This document shows positions 33,672 to 40,909 of a DNA stretch of 42,489 nucleotides, piece after piece. A program made the translations under genes and the position numbers. The notes beneath the pieces were generated by a model. That model had not been told where the DNA came from, did not search any database, and worked only from the letters and a program-made list of their open reading frames with translations. Origin of the DNA: Rhodospirillales bacterium. Lineage in GTDB: Bacteria; Pseudomonadota; Alphaproteobacteria; Acetobacterales; Acetobacteraceae. Where the stretch lies: NCBI GenBank assembly GCA_028869595.1, contig JAGWRU010000061.1:1-42489 (forward strand), read 5' to 3'. Numbering within the stretch: the stretch's first letter is position 1; each line of letters opens with the position of its first letter.

Positions 33672-34447
33672 GCGGATTTTCCCCCGAAGCGGCAGCATCC
33701 TTCCTGGCGGAGGCGCGCGCTGCGCGCCGCACCCTGGACACGCTGGGCGATGTGGCGCCGCGCAATGAGGCCGAGGCGGCCGCGGCGCAGGCCGTTCTGG
33801 CCGGGCTGCTCGGGGCCTCTCCGCCCGGCGGCTTCAAGATTGGCGCGACGGCCAAGCGGATGCAGGACTATCTCGGCCTAACCGGCCCGGCCGCCGGCTT
33901 CATGGCGGGTCGCGACATCCATGCCGATGGCGTGCGTCTGGCCTTCGCCGATTTCCGCAATCCGGGGGTGGAGTGCGAACTGGCCGTGCGCCTGGCCCGC
34001 GATATCCCGCCTGGCCTCTGCACGCCAGCGCAGGCGGCAGCCTCGGTCGGCGATTTCATGGCGGCGATCGAGATTGTGGAGAATCGCTATGGCGCGCTGG
34101 ATGTGCTGGGCACGCCCAGCCTGATCGCCGATCAGGTCTTCCACGCCGCCGCCGTGACCGGCGCGCCGTTTGCGGCCTGGCGCGAGACCGATATCGCCGC
34201 GCTGGGCGGGCGCATCCGCATCGCCGGCCAGGAGAAAGGCAGCGGCGTGGCGCGCGATTTGCTTGGCCATCCCATGAATTCGCTGGCCTGGCTTGCTTCC
34301 TCTCCGGTGGCGGCGGTGTTCGGCGGGCTGAAAGCGGGGCAGGTGGTGATGCTGGGGAGTGTCACACCGCCGATGTGGATGGATGCGCCTGGCGCGGTGG
34401 AGGTGGCGTTCGACGGCATGGCGCCGGTACGGGTGAATTTGGCCTGA
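33668..34447 (+). CDS. 2-keto-4-pentenoate hydratase-like protein (FAH superfamily)
   Basis: 259 residues, MhpD/HpaH-type fold. GFKIGATAKRMQDYLGL, the ECELAVRLARDIP metal-site segment and AIEIVENRY carry the acidic residues that bind Mg in this family. Members hydrate 2-oxo-4-enoic acids in aromatic meta-cleavage routes or decarboxylate related 2-oxo acids. No other meta-cleavage gene is adjacent, so the actual substrate is open. The start overlaps the rRNA methyltransferase stop (ATGA), indicating co-transcription with an unrelated housekeeping gene. Confidence 0.85.
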   Translation: MSGFSPEAAASFLAEARAARRTLDTLGDVAPRNEAEAAAAQAVLAGLLGASPPGGFKIGATAKRMQDYLGLTGPAAGFMAGRDIHADGVRLAFADFRNPGVECELAVRLARDIPPGLCTPAQAAASVGDFMAAIEIVENRYGALDVLGTPSLIADQVFHAAAVTGAPFAAWRETDIAALGGRIRIAGQEKGSGVARDLLGHPMNSLAWLASSPVAAVFGGLKAGQVVMLGSVTPPMWMDAPGAVEVAFDGMAPVRVNLA

Positions 34448-34594
34448 GCGGGCGCGATCGAAGCGGGAACGAAAGGCGGGATCCAGAAAGGTTTCGTTAA
34501 CCTGTTCCGGTAATATTCCGCGTGACCGCGTTGCTTGTTTGTTCTGTTCGCGGCATTCATTCCGCCAGAAAGGCCCGATCCGAAAGCCATCGCG

Positions 34595-34819
34595 ATGCTC
34601 TCCGACTGGTCCATGCTGTCCGATCAGATGCAACTGATGCTGTCACGCGAAGCCATGAAGAAAGCGGCGGAAACCATCGCCGGACACGCCGAAATCCTGG
34701 CGGAGGAGATGGAAATGGGCAGCCTCGCCGATCGCGGCGGTCCCGATGCGCTGCGCCTGCTGGCCACGCTGGTGCGTGAATGCGAAACGGTGATGGACCC
34801 GATCGCCGGACACGCCTGA
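34595..34819 (+). CDS. Small hypothetical protein, 74 residues
   Basis: Begins MLSDWSMLSDQMQLMLSREA and continues with a mostly helical, acidic/amphipathic sequence (KKAAETIAGHAEILAEEMEM) and RLLATLVRECETVMDP. No signal peptide, membrane helix or known motif is seen. The start at ATG 34595 is preferred. A TTG at 34535 would add 20 residues, including a hydrophobic stretch, without a ribosome-binding site. The gene sits 19 nt ahead of the efflux pump gene and may share its transcript. I do not recognise the family. Coding status rests on composition and position only. Confidence 0.55.
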   Translation: MLSDWSMLSDQMQLMLSREAMKKAAETIAGHAEILAEEMEMGSLADRGGPDALRLLATLVRECETVMDPIAGHA

Positions 34820-34838
34820 TACCATCATAAGGATCGTC

Positions 34839-36074
34839 ATGCCCGGCAAGGACGCCGAAGCCACGCCCGCCTTGCCGCCTGAACCGCCCGCCGACCTGCC
34901 CGGCTGGCTGCCGATCCTGCTGGGTTTCCTGACGGCGGTGGGCGCTGCCTCCACCGATATGTATCTGCCGGCTTTCCCGGCGATCGAGACGTCGCTGCAT
35001 GGCGCGCCGGGTTCGGCCCAGATTACCCTGGCGACGTGGTTCGCCGGTCTCGCCGTCGGGCAATTGACGCAGGGCACCCTGGCCGATCGCTTCGGCCGGC
35101 GTGCGCCGCTGATCGCCGGGATGGTGCTGTATACGGTCACGGCCGCTGCCTCTGCCTTGGCGCCCAGCATTTTCTGGCTGTCGGTGTTGCGCGCTCTATC
35201 GGCGATCGGCGCTTCGGCGGGCATGGTGATCCCCCGCGCCGTGGTGCGCGACATTGCCGAGGGGCATGCGGCCGCGATTCTGATGTCGCGGCTGATGCTG
35301 GTGATGGGGGTGGCGCCGATCCTGGCCCCGACCCTGGGCGGGGTGATCCTGGGGTTTGCCTCCTGGCGCACGCTGTTCTGGCTTCTGACCGGCTATGGCG
35401 CGCTATGCGTCGTGCTGGTCGCCTGGTTGCTACCGGAAACCCTGCCGCCCGTGCGGCGCACGCGGCTGGCGGCGGGGGAGCAATGCGCTCGTTACTTATA
35501 TATCCTGCGTGAGCCGGTCTTTGCCAGCCATGCCTGCATCATGGGTGCCGGGGCGTTTGCGATGTTCGCCTATATCGGCGGCGCCTCGCCGGTCTTCATC
35601 GATGGGTTCGGCGTCAGCCCGACCCGTTTCGGTATGATTTTCGGCCTGTGTGCCTGCGGGCTGATCGGCGGGGCGCAGGTCAATGCCCGTATCCTGGGCC
35701 GTTTCGGCTTTGCCGCCGTGCTGGGCGCGACGGTGCGCGTCCTGCTGATGGCTTGCCTGATACTGGCCGCCATCGCTCTTGCCCGGTTTGCAAGCCCGCT
35801 GCCGATCATTCCGCCGCTTTTCTGTGCGATCGCCTGTTTCGGCTTCCTCAACCCCAACACCACGGTCGGCGCGTTGACGCGCCATGCCGCGCATGCCGGG
35901 GCGGCCTCGGCGCTGCTGGGAACGGTGCAATTCACCTGCGGCGCCATCAGCGGGCTGGCTGTGGGTTTTCTGACCGATGGCACGGCGCGCGGCATGGCGG
36001 GCCTGATGCTGATCGGCGCGCTGGCGACGCTGGCCGCCGATCTCTGGCGTCGACGGGTGCTGGCTGTCAATTAA
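34839..36074 (+). CDS. MFS multidrug efflux transporter, Bcr/CflA family
   Basis: 411 residues with 12 predicted membrane helices. After a Pro-rich cytoplasmic tail, the Bcr/CflA opening (GAASTDMYLPAFPAIETSL) and MFS motif A (GTLADRFGRR, 79-88) are clear, followed by RALSAIGASAGMVIPRAVVRD, the antiporter-type motif C region. It should export drugs or metabolites in exchange for protons. Substrates in the family include bicyclomycin, chloramphenicol/florfenicol and cysteine. It follows the 74-residue unknown gene. Confidence 0.92.
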   Translation: MPGKDAEATPALPPEPPADLPGWLPILLGFLTAVGAASTDMYLPAFPAIETSLHGAPGSAQITLATWFAGLAVGQLTQGTLADRFGRRAPLIAGMVLYTVTAAASALAPSIFWLSVLRALSAIGASAGMVIPRAVVRDIAEGHAAAILMSRLMLVMGVAPILAPTLGGVILGFASWRTLFWLLTGYGALCVVLVAWLLPETLPPVRRTRLAAGEQCARYLYILREPVFASHACIMGAGAFAMFAYIGGASPVFIDGFGVSPTRFGMIFGLCACGLIGGAQVNARILGRFGFAAVLGATVRVLLMACLILAAIALARFASPLPIIPPLFCAIACFGFLNPNTTVGALTRHAAHAGAASALLGTVQFTCGAISGLAVGFLTDGTARGMAGLMLIGALATLAADLWRRRVLAVN

Positions 36075-36198
36075 GCTCCCTCTTGTACCCCCCCTCTGGC
36101 GCTGATCGCGGCACGGCCGGAACTGGCTTCGTGTTTACCCATCCACGTCCGGCGCCGGCACTTCCGCCGGCGCGGCGGGGGCCTGCCTTATCCTCGCC

Positions 36199-36227
36199 GC
36201 GAAACCGCAATATAATTGCGGTTTCGC
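36199..36227. promoter_or_regulatory. Perfect 13-bp-arm palindrome centred on a TATAAT box
   Basis: GCGAAACCGCAAT (36199-36211) and ATTGCGGTTTCGC (36215-36227) are exact reverse complements around an ATA centre. TATAAT occupies 36211-36216, and TTATCC at 36188-36193 lies 17 nt upstream as a possible weak -35. The next gene's GGGAGAGGG ribosome-binding site starts at about 36231. This looks like a promoter with an operator superimposed on its -10 box. The binding protein is unknown. A hairpin role in RNA is less likely, since the transcript would start within it. Confidence 0.7.
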
Positions 36228-36245
36228 ATGCGGGAGAGGGTGCAC

Positions 36246-36992
36246 GTGAAGGATATCATCGTCGGAATTCCGGCCTGCGCCAAGCTGGTGGACGGGGTCG
36301 CCCGGCACGACACGCCGGCGCGCTATGCCGATGCCGTATTCGGCGGCGCGGGCGCGCTGCCGCTGATGATCCCGCCCATGGGGGCCGAGGAAGTTGCGGT
36401 GCTCGACCGGCTGGATGGGTTGCTGATCCCGGGCAGCCCCAGCAATGTGCATCCCAGCCTGTATGGCGGCGGCGACAGCGCGACGCCTGATCTTCATGAT
36501 CCGTTGCGCGATGCCACCACCTTGCCGCTGTTGCGCGCGGCGTTGTCGCGCGGCGTGCCGGTCCTCGCCATCTGCCGCGGCATTCAGGAACTGAACGTCG
36601 CGCTCGGCGGCACGCTGTTTCAGGAAGTCCATAAGCAGCCCGGCCGCATGGATCATCGCGGTGGCCCGGGCACCCAGGCCGAGCGCTATCGCCCAAAGCA
36701 TGAGGTGGCACTCAGCGGCCAACTGGCCCGGGTGATCGGCGCAACCTCGATCCGGGTGAACTCGCTGCACGGTCAGGCGATCGACCGGCTGGCACCGGGG
36801 CTGGTGGTGGAAGCAATCGCTCCGGATGGCACGATCGAGGCGGTGCGCCTGGAGGGCGCACGGGGTTTTGCCTTCGGCATCCAATGGCACCCGGAATGGC
36901 GCTACGATCAGGACGCGGCCAGCCTTGCTCTGTTCGCTGCTTTCGGCGCAGCCTGCCGGGAATGGCATGGCAGCGTGCGAAAGGCGGCGTGA
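36246..36992 (+). CDS. Gamma-glutamyl-gamma-aminobutyrate hydrolase family protein (class I GATase-like, PuuD type)
   Basis: 248 residues from GTG 36246, which follows GGGAGAGGG by 6 nt; earlier in-frame starts fall in the palindrome. The catalytic Cys110 in AICRGIQELNVALGG and the His215/Glu217 pair in IQWHPEW form the glutamine-amidotransferase triad. GLLIPGSPSNVHPSLYGG is the PuuD-type oxyanion region. PuuD cleaves gamma-glutamyl-GABA in putrescine breakdown. No other Puu gene is nearby, so the substrate may be another gamma-glutamyl amide. The SDR gene starts 1 nt after its stop. Confidence 0.9.
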   Translation: MKDIIVGIPACAKLVDGVARHDTPARYADAVFGGAGALPLMIPPMGAEEVAVLDRLDGLLIPGSPSNVHPSLYGGGDSATPDLHDPLRDATTLPLLRAALSRGVPVLAICRGIQELNVALGGTLFQEVHKQPGRMDHRGGPGTQAERYRPKHEVALSGQLARVIGATSIRVNSLHGQAIDRLAPGLVVEAIAPDGTIEAVRLEGARGFAFGIQWHPEWRYDQDAASLALFAAFGAACREWHGSVRKAA

Positions 36993-36993
36993 C

Positions 36994-37755
36994 ATGGACC
37001 TTCAACTTGCGGGCAAGCATGTCCTGATCACCGGCGGTTCCAAGGGGATCGGCCGGGCGAGTGCGGAAGTGCTGGCCGGGGAAGGCTGCGATGTGACGCT
37101 GGTGGCGCGCGATGCCGCCGTGCTCGCAGAGGCGGCCGGGACGATCCGCGCCCGCCATCAGGTCAGCGTGAAGACCATCGCCGCCGATCTTGCCAGCGAT
37201 GCCGCGGTGCGCCGCGTGGCGGAGCAGGCCGGAGAGATCGATATTCTGGTGAATAATGCCGGCGCCATCCCGCCCGGCGGCATCGTCGATGTCAGCGACG
37301 AGGCATGGCGCCGGGCTTGGGATCTGAAAGTCTTCGGCTTCATCTCGCTGTGCCGCGCGGTCTATCCGCGCATGGCGGCGCGGCGATCGGGGGTCATCGT
37401 CAATGTGATCGGCGCGGCCGGAGAGAAATTCCCGGCGACCTATATCGCCGGTGCCATGGGCAATGCCTCGCTGATGGCGCTGACCCGCGCGCTGGGCCAC
37501 CAGGCGCCGGCCGATGGGCTGCGCGTGGTCGGGATCAATCCCGGGCCGGTGGAGACCGAGCGGCTGATCATGCTGCAACGCGACCGGGCGGCACGCACGC
37601 TGGGCGATGGCGAACGCTGGCGCGAATTATTCGCCGCCATGCCGTTCGGCCGTGCCGCGACGCCGGAGGAAATCGGCAACGCCGTGGCATTTCTGGCCAG
37701 CCCCCGCTCGGGCTACACCTCGGGGACCATTCTGACGATCGACGGCGGCGGTTAG
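36994..37755 (+). CDS. SDR-family protein with atypical active site
   Basis: 253 residues with a normal cofactor site (GGSKGIG, 14-20; NNAG, 87-90) and the SDR ending TSGTILTIDGGG. Tyr150 is present in TYIAGAMGN, but the Lys expected four residues later is Ala154. The Ser usually found 12-13 residues before the Tyr is replaced in NVIGAAGE. I recall a YIAG..GN subgroup in proteobacteria, so this may be a family trait rather than decay. The reading frame is intact and directly follows the amidotransferase-like gene, so the two are probably co-transcribed. The reaction is unknown. Confidence 0.87.
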   Translation: MDLQLAGKHVLITGGSKGIGRASAEVLAGEGCDVTLVARDAAVLAEAAGTIRARHQVSVKTIAADLASDAAVRRVAEQAGEIDILVNNAGAIPPGGIVDVSDEAWRRAWDLKVFGFISLCRAVYPRMAARRSGVIVNVIGAAGEKFPATYIAGAMGNASLMALTRALGHQAPADGLRVVGINPGPVETERLIMLQRDRAARTLGDGERWRELFAAMPFGRAATPEEIGNAVAFLASPRSGYTSGTILTIDGGG

Positions 37756-37780
37756 CCGCGTTCCCACGAGCAGCCGTTCT

Positions 37781-37832
37781 ATCTCCGCCGCGCACGAAGG
37801 GGTGGTGTTGCGGCTTCGTGTCCGGCGGTAAA
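37781..37832. repeat. Hairpin repeat, copy 1 of 2
   Basis: A 52-nt unit starting ATCTCCGCCG and ending CCGGCGGTAAA, matching copy 2 at about 47 of 52 positions. Its ends (CCGCCGCGCACGAAG and CTTCGTGTCCGGCGG) pair with two mismatches around a G/T-rich loop. It could act as a REP-like element or as a terminator for the SDR gene ending at 37755. Confidence 0.75.
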
Positions 37833-37837
37833 CCGCT

Positions 37838-37889
37838 ATCTCCGCCGGGCGCGAAGGGTTGGTGTGGCGGCTTCGTGCCCGGCGGTAAA
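37838..37889. repeat. Hairpin repeat, copy 2 of 2
   Basis: Second 52-nt unit, 5 nt after copy 1. CCGCCGGGCGCGAAG and CTTCGTGCCCGGCGG pair along 15 positions with a single G-U, enclosing a loop of about 19 nt. It ends 7 nt before the 3' end of the tRNA gene, so on the minus strand it lies just downstream of the tRNA and may also end or process that transcript. The two-copy, palindromic layout resembles REP/BIME elements. Confidence 0.75.
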
Positions 37890-37896
37890 ATAATAA

Positions 37897-37970
37897 TGCG
37901 CCCGGCAGGACTCGAACCTGCAACCAAGCCGTTATGAGCGGCCCGCTCTAACCAATTGAGCTACGGGCAC
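37897..37970 (-). tRNA. tRNA with CAT anticodon, probably tRNA-Ile2 (lysidine) rather than Met
   Basis: The minus strand folds into a full cloverleaf. The acceptor GTGCCCG pairs with CGGGCGC (one U-G), the D-arm is GCTC/GAGC, the anticodon stem GGCCG/CGGCT encloses loop CTCATAA, and the T-arm is GCAGG-TTCGAGT-CCTGC, with discriminator A. CCA is not encoded. The anticodon is CAT. C4-G69 and C5-G68 plus CTTGGT after the anticodon stem resemble the TilS-modified Ile2 tRNA of E. coli. The three G-C pairs of initiator tRNA are absent. Elongator Met remains possible. Confidence 0.92.
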
Positions 37971-38088
37971 CGAAGCGTTCCTGGCATCTGCCACTGCCGC
38001 GCCTTCCCTGCAACCCGCTTCATGCGGTCGGCGTCGAAAGCGCCCGGCTCGCCAGCGCCCGAGTCACCGGCTGATCGGTCATGTCCGG

Positions 38089-38111
38089 TGCGGCCGACCG
38101 GCTCGGCCGCA
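38089..38111. repeat. Inverted repeat in the leader of the debranching-enzyme gene
   Basis: TGCGGCCGA (38089-38097), 5-nt loop CCGGC and TCGGCCGCA (38103-38111) are perfect complements. The repeat lies about 95 nt before the start codon in the 236-nt gap after the tRNA. No T-tract follows. It may be a leader hairpin or a protein-binding site. The rest of this gap shows nothing I can assign. Confidence 0.5.
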
Positions 38112-38206
38112 TGACGTTTCCTCCATTCGCCCGGTTCGCCCTGGTCGGATCGCGGGTGATGGGCAATGCTCCGTCACGCTGGATCGAAGCAGTGGGAGAG
38201 AATGCG

Positions 38207-40336
38207 ATGTCGTTCAAGGTTCAGGTCGGTCCGGCGCAGATTTCCATCCATCAGGGCCAGACCGTGCTGGTCAGCGAACCGGATGGCGCGGTCCACTGGC
38301 CCTCCGATCGCGGGCTCTATTTCCTCGACACGCGCGTGATCAGCGCCTGGGCCGCCTATGCCAACGGGGAGGAATGGGACCTCCTGAACGGCGGCGCGAT
38401 TGCCTATGACGAGGCGCATATCTTCCTGACCAATCGCGCTGTGGCGACCCAGGATGGTGCAATCCCGCCGCGCAGTCTGAGCTTTGCGATCGCGCGCAAA
38501 ATCCGATTGCAGGAACTCAATGAGACCCTGACGCTGGCCAACCACGGGATGAAGGCTGCGCGCTTCAATCTCGAAATCGCGATTCGCTCCGATTTCGCCG
38601 ATATCTTCGAGGTGAAGTCGAATCGCATCGTTCGACGCGGGCGCATCGCCAGCCAGTTCGACGCCGCCGCGCGCACGCTGACGACGACGTATCGCAACCA
38701 TGACTTCCTGCGCGCGGTGCGGGTATCCGTGGCCGCAGGCGGGCCCGAGATGGTCTATGCCAATGGCCGCGTCAGCTTCGCGATCGCGCTCGACCCCGGC
38801 CAGTCCTGGAAGGCCGATCTGACCTACGCGCTGATCGATGGCGTGGCGGCCGAGGCCGAGACGCCGAGTTTGCCGCACGAGACGGAATGGCGCACGGGCC
38901 TGCCCAAGCTGCACACCAGCAACGAGGAGTTTTATCGCCTGTGGCACCAGGCGGTGTCCGACATGGCCGCGCTGCGCCTGCCTTTCACCGAGGATGGGAA
39001 ACTCGTGCAGATCCCGGCCGCCGGCATGCCCTGGTTCCTCGCCCCGTTCGGCCGCGACAGCCTGATCGTGTCGTTGCAGACCATCCTGCTCGATCCCGGC
39101 TTCGCACGCGGGGCGCTGGCGGTGCTGGCTACGCTGCAGGCGAAGGAATACGATTCCTGGCGCGACGCCGAGCCGGGCAAGATCCCGCATGAGATGCGTT
39201 ACGGCGAACTCGCACATTTCAAGCTGATCCCGCATACGCCCTATTACGGCACGGCCGATGCCACGCCGCTCTATCTGATCGTGCTGCATGCGGCATGGCG
39301 GGCCACCGGCGATCGCGATCTGCTCGATCGTCATCTCGCCACCGCCGAGGCCTGCCTTGCCTGGATCGACAAGGACGGCGATCGCGATGGCGACGGATTC
39401 CAGGAGTATCAGACCCGATCGCCGGTCGGGTACGAGAACATGGCCTGGAAGGATTCCGGCGACAGTGTGAACTGGCCGGATGGCAAGCCGGTGGCGGGGC
39501 CGAAGGCGCTGTGCGAATTGCAGGCCTATGTCTACGACGCCTGGCAGCGCATGGCCGAAATCTACGACGCGTTGGCGCGCCCCGCCGACGCCGCGCGGCT
39601 GCGCGAGAAGGCGGCCGCCTTATTCGAACGCTTCAACGCGGTATTCTGGAACGAGGAGCAGGGGTTTTACGCCTATACGCTGGACGCGGCGAAGCAGCCG
39701 GTCTTCTCCGTCGCGTCCAATCCCGGGCATTGCTTGTGGAGCGGGCTGGTGCCGCCCGAGCGGGCGGCGCGCGTGGTTGCCCGCCTGCTGGCGCCCGACA
39801 TGGATAGCGGCTGGGGCATCCGCACCTTGTCGGCGGAGCATGTCACCTACAACCCCTATTCCTATCAGAATGGTTCGGTCTGGCCGCATGATAACAGCCT
39901 GATCGCGCTGGGCTTCAAACGCTATGGCTTCACCGCCGAAGTGGCGCATGTGGCGCGCGCGATTTCCGGGGCGGCGAGCCATTTTCTGCAGAACCAGCTG
40001 CCGGAACTCTATGCCGGCATCGCGCGCCAGGCAGACGGGTTTCCGGTGCAGTATCTCGGCGCCAACGTGCCGCAGGCCTGGGCGGCGGGTTCCGCCTTCG
40101 CGCTGCTGCAGGCCTTGCTGGGGATCGCCTTCGATGCCCCGAACGGCATGCTTTATGTCGATCCCGCCTTGCCGGAATGGCTGCCCGATATCACCCTGCG
40201 CGATCTGAAACTGGGCGAGCAGCGCTTCGATCTTGCCTTCCAGCGCGAAGCGGACGGGAGCACCGGTTTCACCGTGTTGCGCGGCGATGCCCAGGCGGTG
40301 CGGCGCGGGCGGGTGGGCGGGCATCCGCCGGAATAA
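38207..40336 (+). CDS. Glycogen debranching/amylo-alpha-1,6-glucosidase-like protein
   Basis: 709 residues. The N-terminal GDE_N_bis-type beta domain (about 15-215; HQGQTVLVSEPDGAVHWPSD, GLYFLDTRVISAW) is followed by an (alpha/alpha)6 glycosidase domain (about 265-640) with FGRDSLIVSLQTILLDPGF, GKIPHEMRYGELA, YYGTADATPLYLIVLHAAW and NPYSYQNGSVWPHDNSLIAL. The family trims alpha-1,6 branches or related alpha-glucans. There is no signal peptide, so a cytoplasmic role in glycogen, trehalose or compatible-solute metabolism fits. ATG 38207 has GGGAGAG 7 nt upstream. The frame is open back to 38081, but without a better start. The gene stands alone on its strand. Confidence 0.9.
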   Translation: MSFKVQVGPAQISIHQGQTVLVSEPDGAVHWPSDRGLYFLDTRVISAWAAYANGEEWDLLNGGAIAYDEAHIFLTNRAVATQDGAIPPRSLSFAIARKIRLQELNETLTLANHGMKAARFNLEIAIRSDFADIFEVKSNRIVRRGRIASQFDAAARTLTTTYRNHDFLRAVRVSVAAGGPEMVYANGRVSFAIALDPGQSWKADLTYALIDGVAAEAETPSLPHETEWRTGLPKLHTSNEEFYRLWHQAVSDMAALRLPFTEDGKLVQIPAAGMPWFLAPFGRDSLIVSLQTILLDPGFARGALAVLATLQAKEYDSWRDAEPGKIPHEMRYGELAHFKLIPHTPYYGTADATPLYLIVLHAAWRATGDRDLLDRHLATAEACLAWIDKDGDRDGDGFQEYQTRSPVGYENMAWKDSGDSVNWPDGKPVAGPKALCELQAYVYDAWQRMAEIYDALARPADAARLREKAAALFERFNAVFWNEEQGFYAYTLDAAKQPVFSVASNPGHCLWSGLVPPERAARVVARLLAPDMDSGWGIRTLSAEHVTYNPYSYQNGSVWPHDNSLIALGFKRYGFTAEVAHVARAISGAASHFLQNQLPELYAGIARQADGFPVQYLGANVPQAWAAGSAFALLQALLGIAFDAPNGMLYVDPALPEWLPDITLRDLKLGEQRFDLAFQREADGSTGFTVLRGDAQAVRRGRVGGHPPE

Positions 40337-40350
40337 AACCGACTATCGGG

Positions 40351-40848
40351 TCAGGACGGCGATGGCACGATGCGGTGATAGGCGCGGGCAAAATAGATCA
40401 GCCCTTCATGCACTGGCCCGGTATGCACCGCCTGGACCTCGCAGAAGAACACGTCATGCGTGCCGACAACGGCGATTTGGCTGATACGGCAATCGAACGA
40501 GACGGCGGCATCGAGCAGGACCGGTGCGCCCGTCGCCAGGCTGCCCCAATGCCCGACATCGAAACGCGCCGCCATCGCATGCGCGGTCATGCCGGCGAAA
40601 ACCGGCGATAAGTCCTGCTGCGCGCCGGTCAGGGTGTTGACGCAGAGCACGCCATTTTCCCGCATCGCGGGGTAGGAATCATTGGTGCGGTTGGCGCAGA
40701 CCAGCAGCGTCGGCGGCGTATCGGTCACGCTGCACACGGCGGAGGCGGTAAAGCCTGCGCGGCCGCCCGGCCCGTCGGTAGTGATCACGTTCACCGCCGC
40801 GCCGAGGCGTGCCATCGCCTCTCGAAACTCGGCTTTGCTGACCGTCAC
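40351..40848 (-). CDS. Flavin reductase-like FMN-binding protein (HpaC type)
   Basis: 165 residues from GTG 40848, with GGAG 6 nt upstream; upstream in-frame codons run into the rne gene. FREAMARLGAAVNVITTDGP, GRAGFTASAVCSVTDTPPTL, NTLTGAQQDLSPVFAG and a C-terminal HDVFFCEVQAVH are typical of split-barrel flavin reductases that supply reduced FMN/FAD to two-component monooxygenases. No monooxygenase partner is encoded nearby. It lies 61 nt after the rne stop and may be transcribed with it. The stop is 14 nt from the convergent debranching gene. Confidence 0.9.
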   Translation of the reverse strand: MTVSKAEFREAMARLGAAVNVITTDGPGGRAGFTASAVCSVTDTPPTLLVCANRTNDSYPAMRENGVLCVNTLTGAQQDLSPVFAGMTAHAMAARFDVGHWGSLATGAPVLLDAAVSFDCRISQIAVVGTHDVFFCEVQAVHTGPVHEGLIYFARAYHRIVPSPS

Positions 40849-40909
40849 GTCGCGCTCCGTCAGGAAATCGGCGGCACGGAGTATGGTCGCTCCGCGCCGC
40901 GCCGTCACC

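Noticed and set aside
32397-33698. 433-codon minus-strand frame opposite the rRNA methyltransferase
   Set aside because: Its repetitive SIPLDAIPLEA-type run is the antisense image of the pentapeptide repeat; the plus strand has complete SpoU motifs.
37781-37889. CRISPR-like repeat pair
   Set aside because: There are only two imperfect copies, a 5-nt spacer and strong internal palindromes, so this is not a CRISPR array.
37897-37970. tRNA as an attachment site for an integrative element
   Set aside because: No integrase gene and no direct repeat of the tRNA 3' end were seen in the window.
38020-38217. 65-codon minus-strand open frame upstream of the debranching gene
   Set aside because: No ribosome-binding site or recognisable motif, and it overlaps the leader and inverted repeat of the plus-strand gene.
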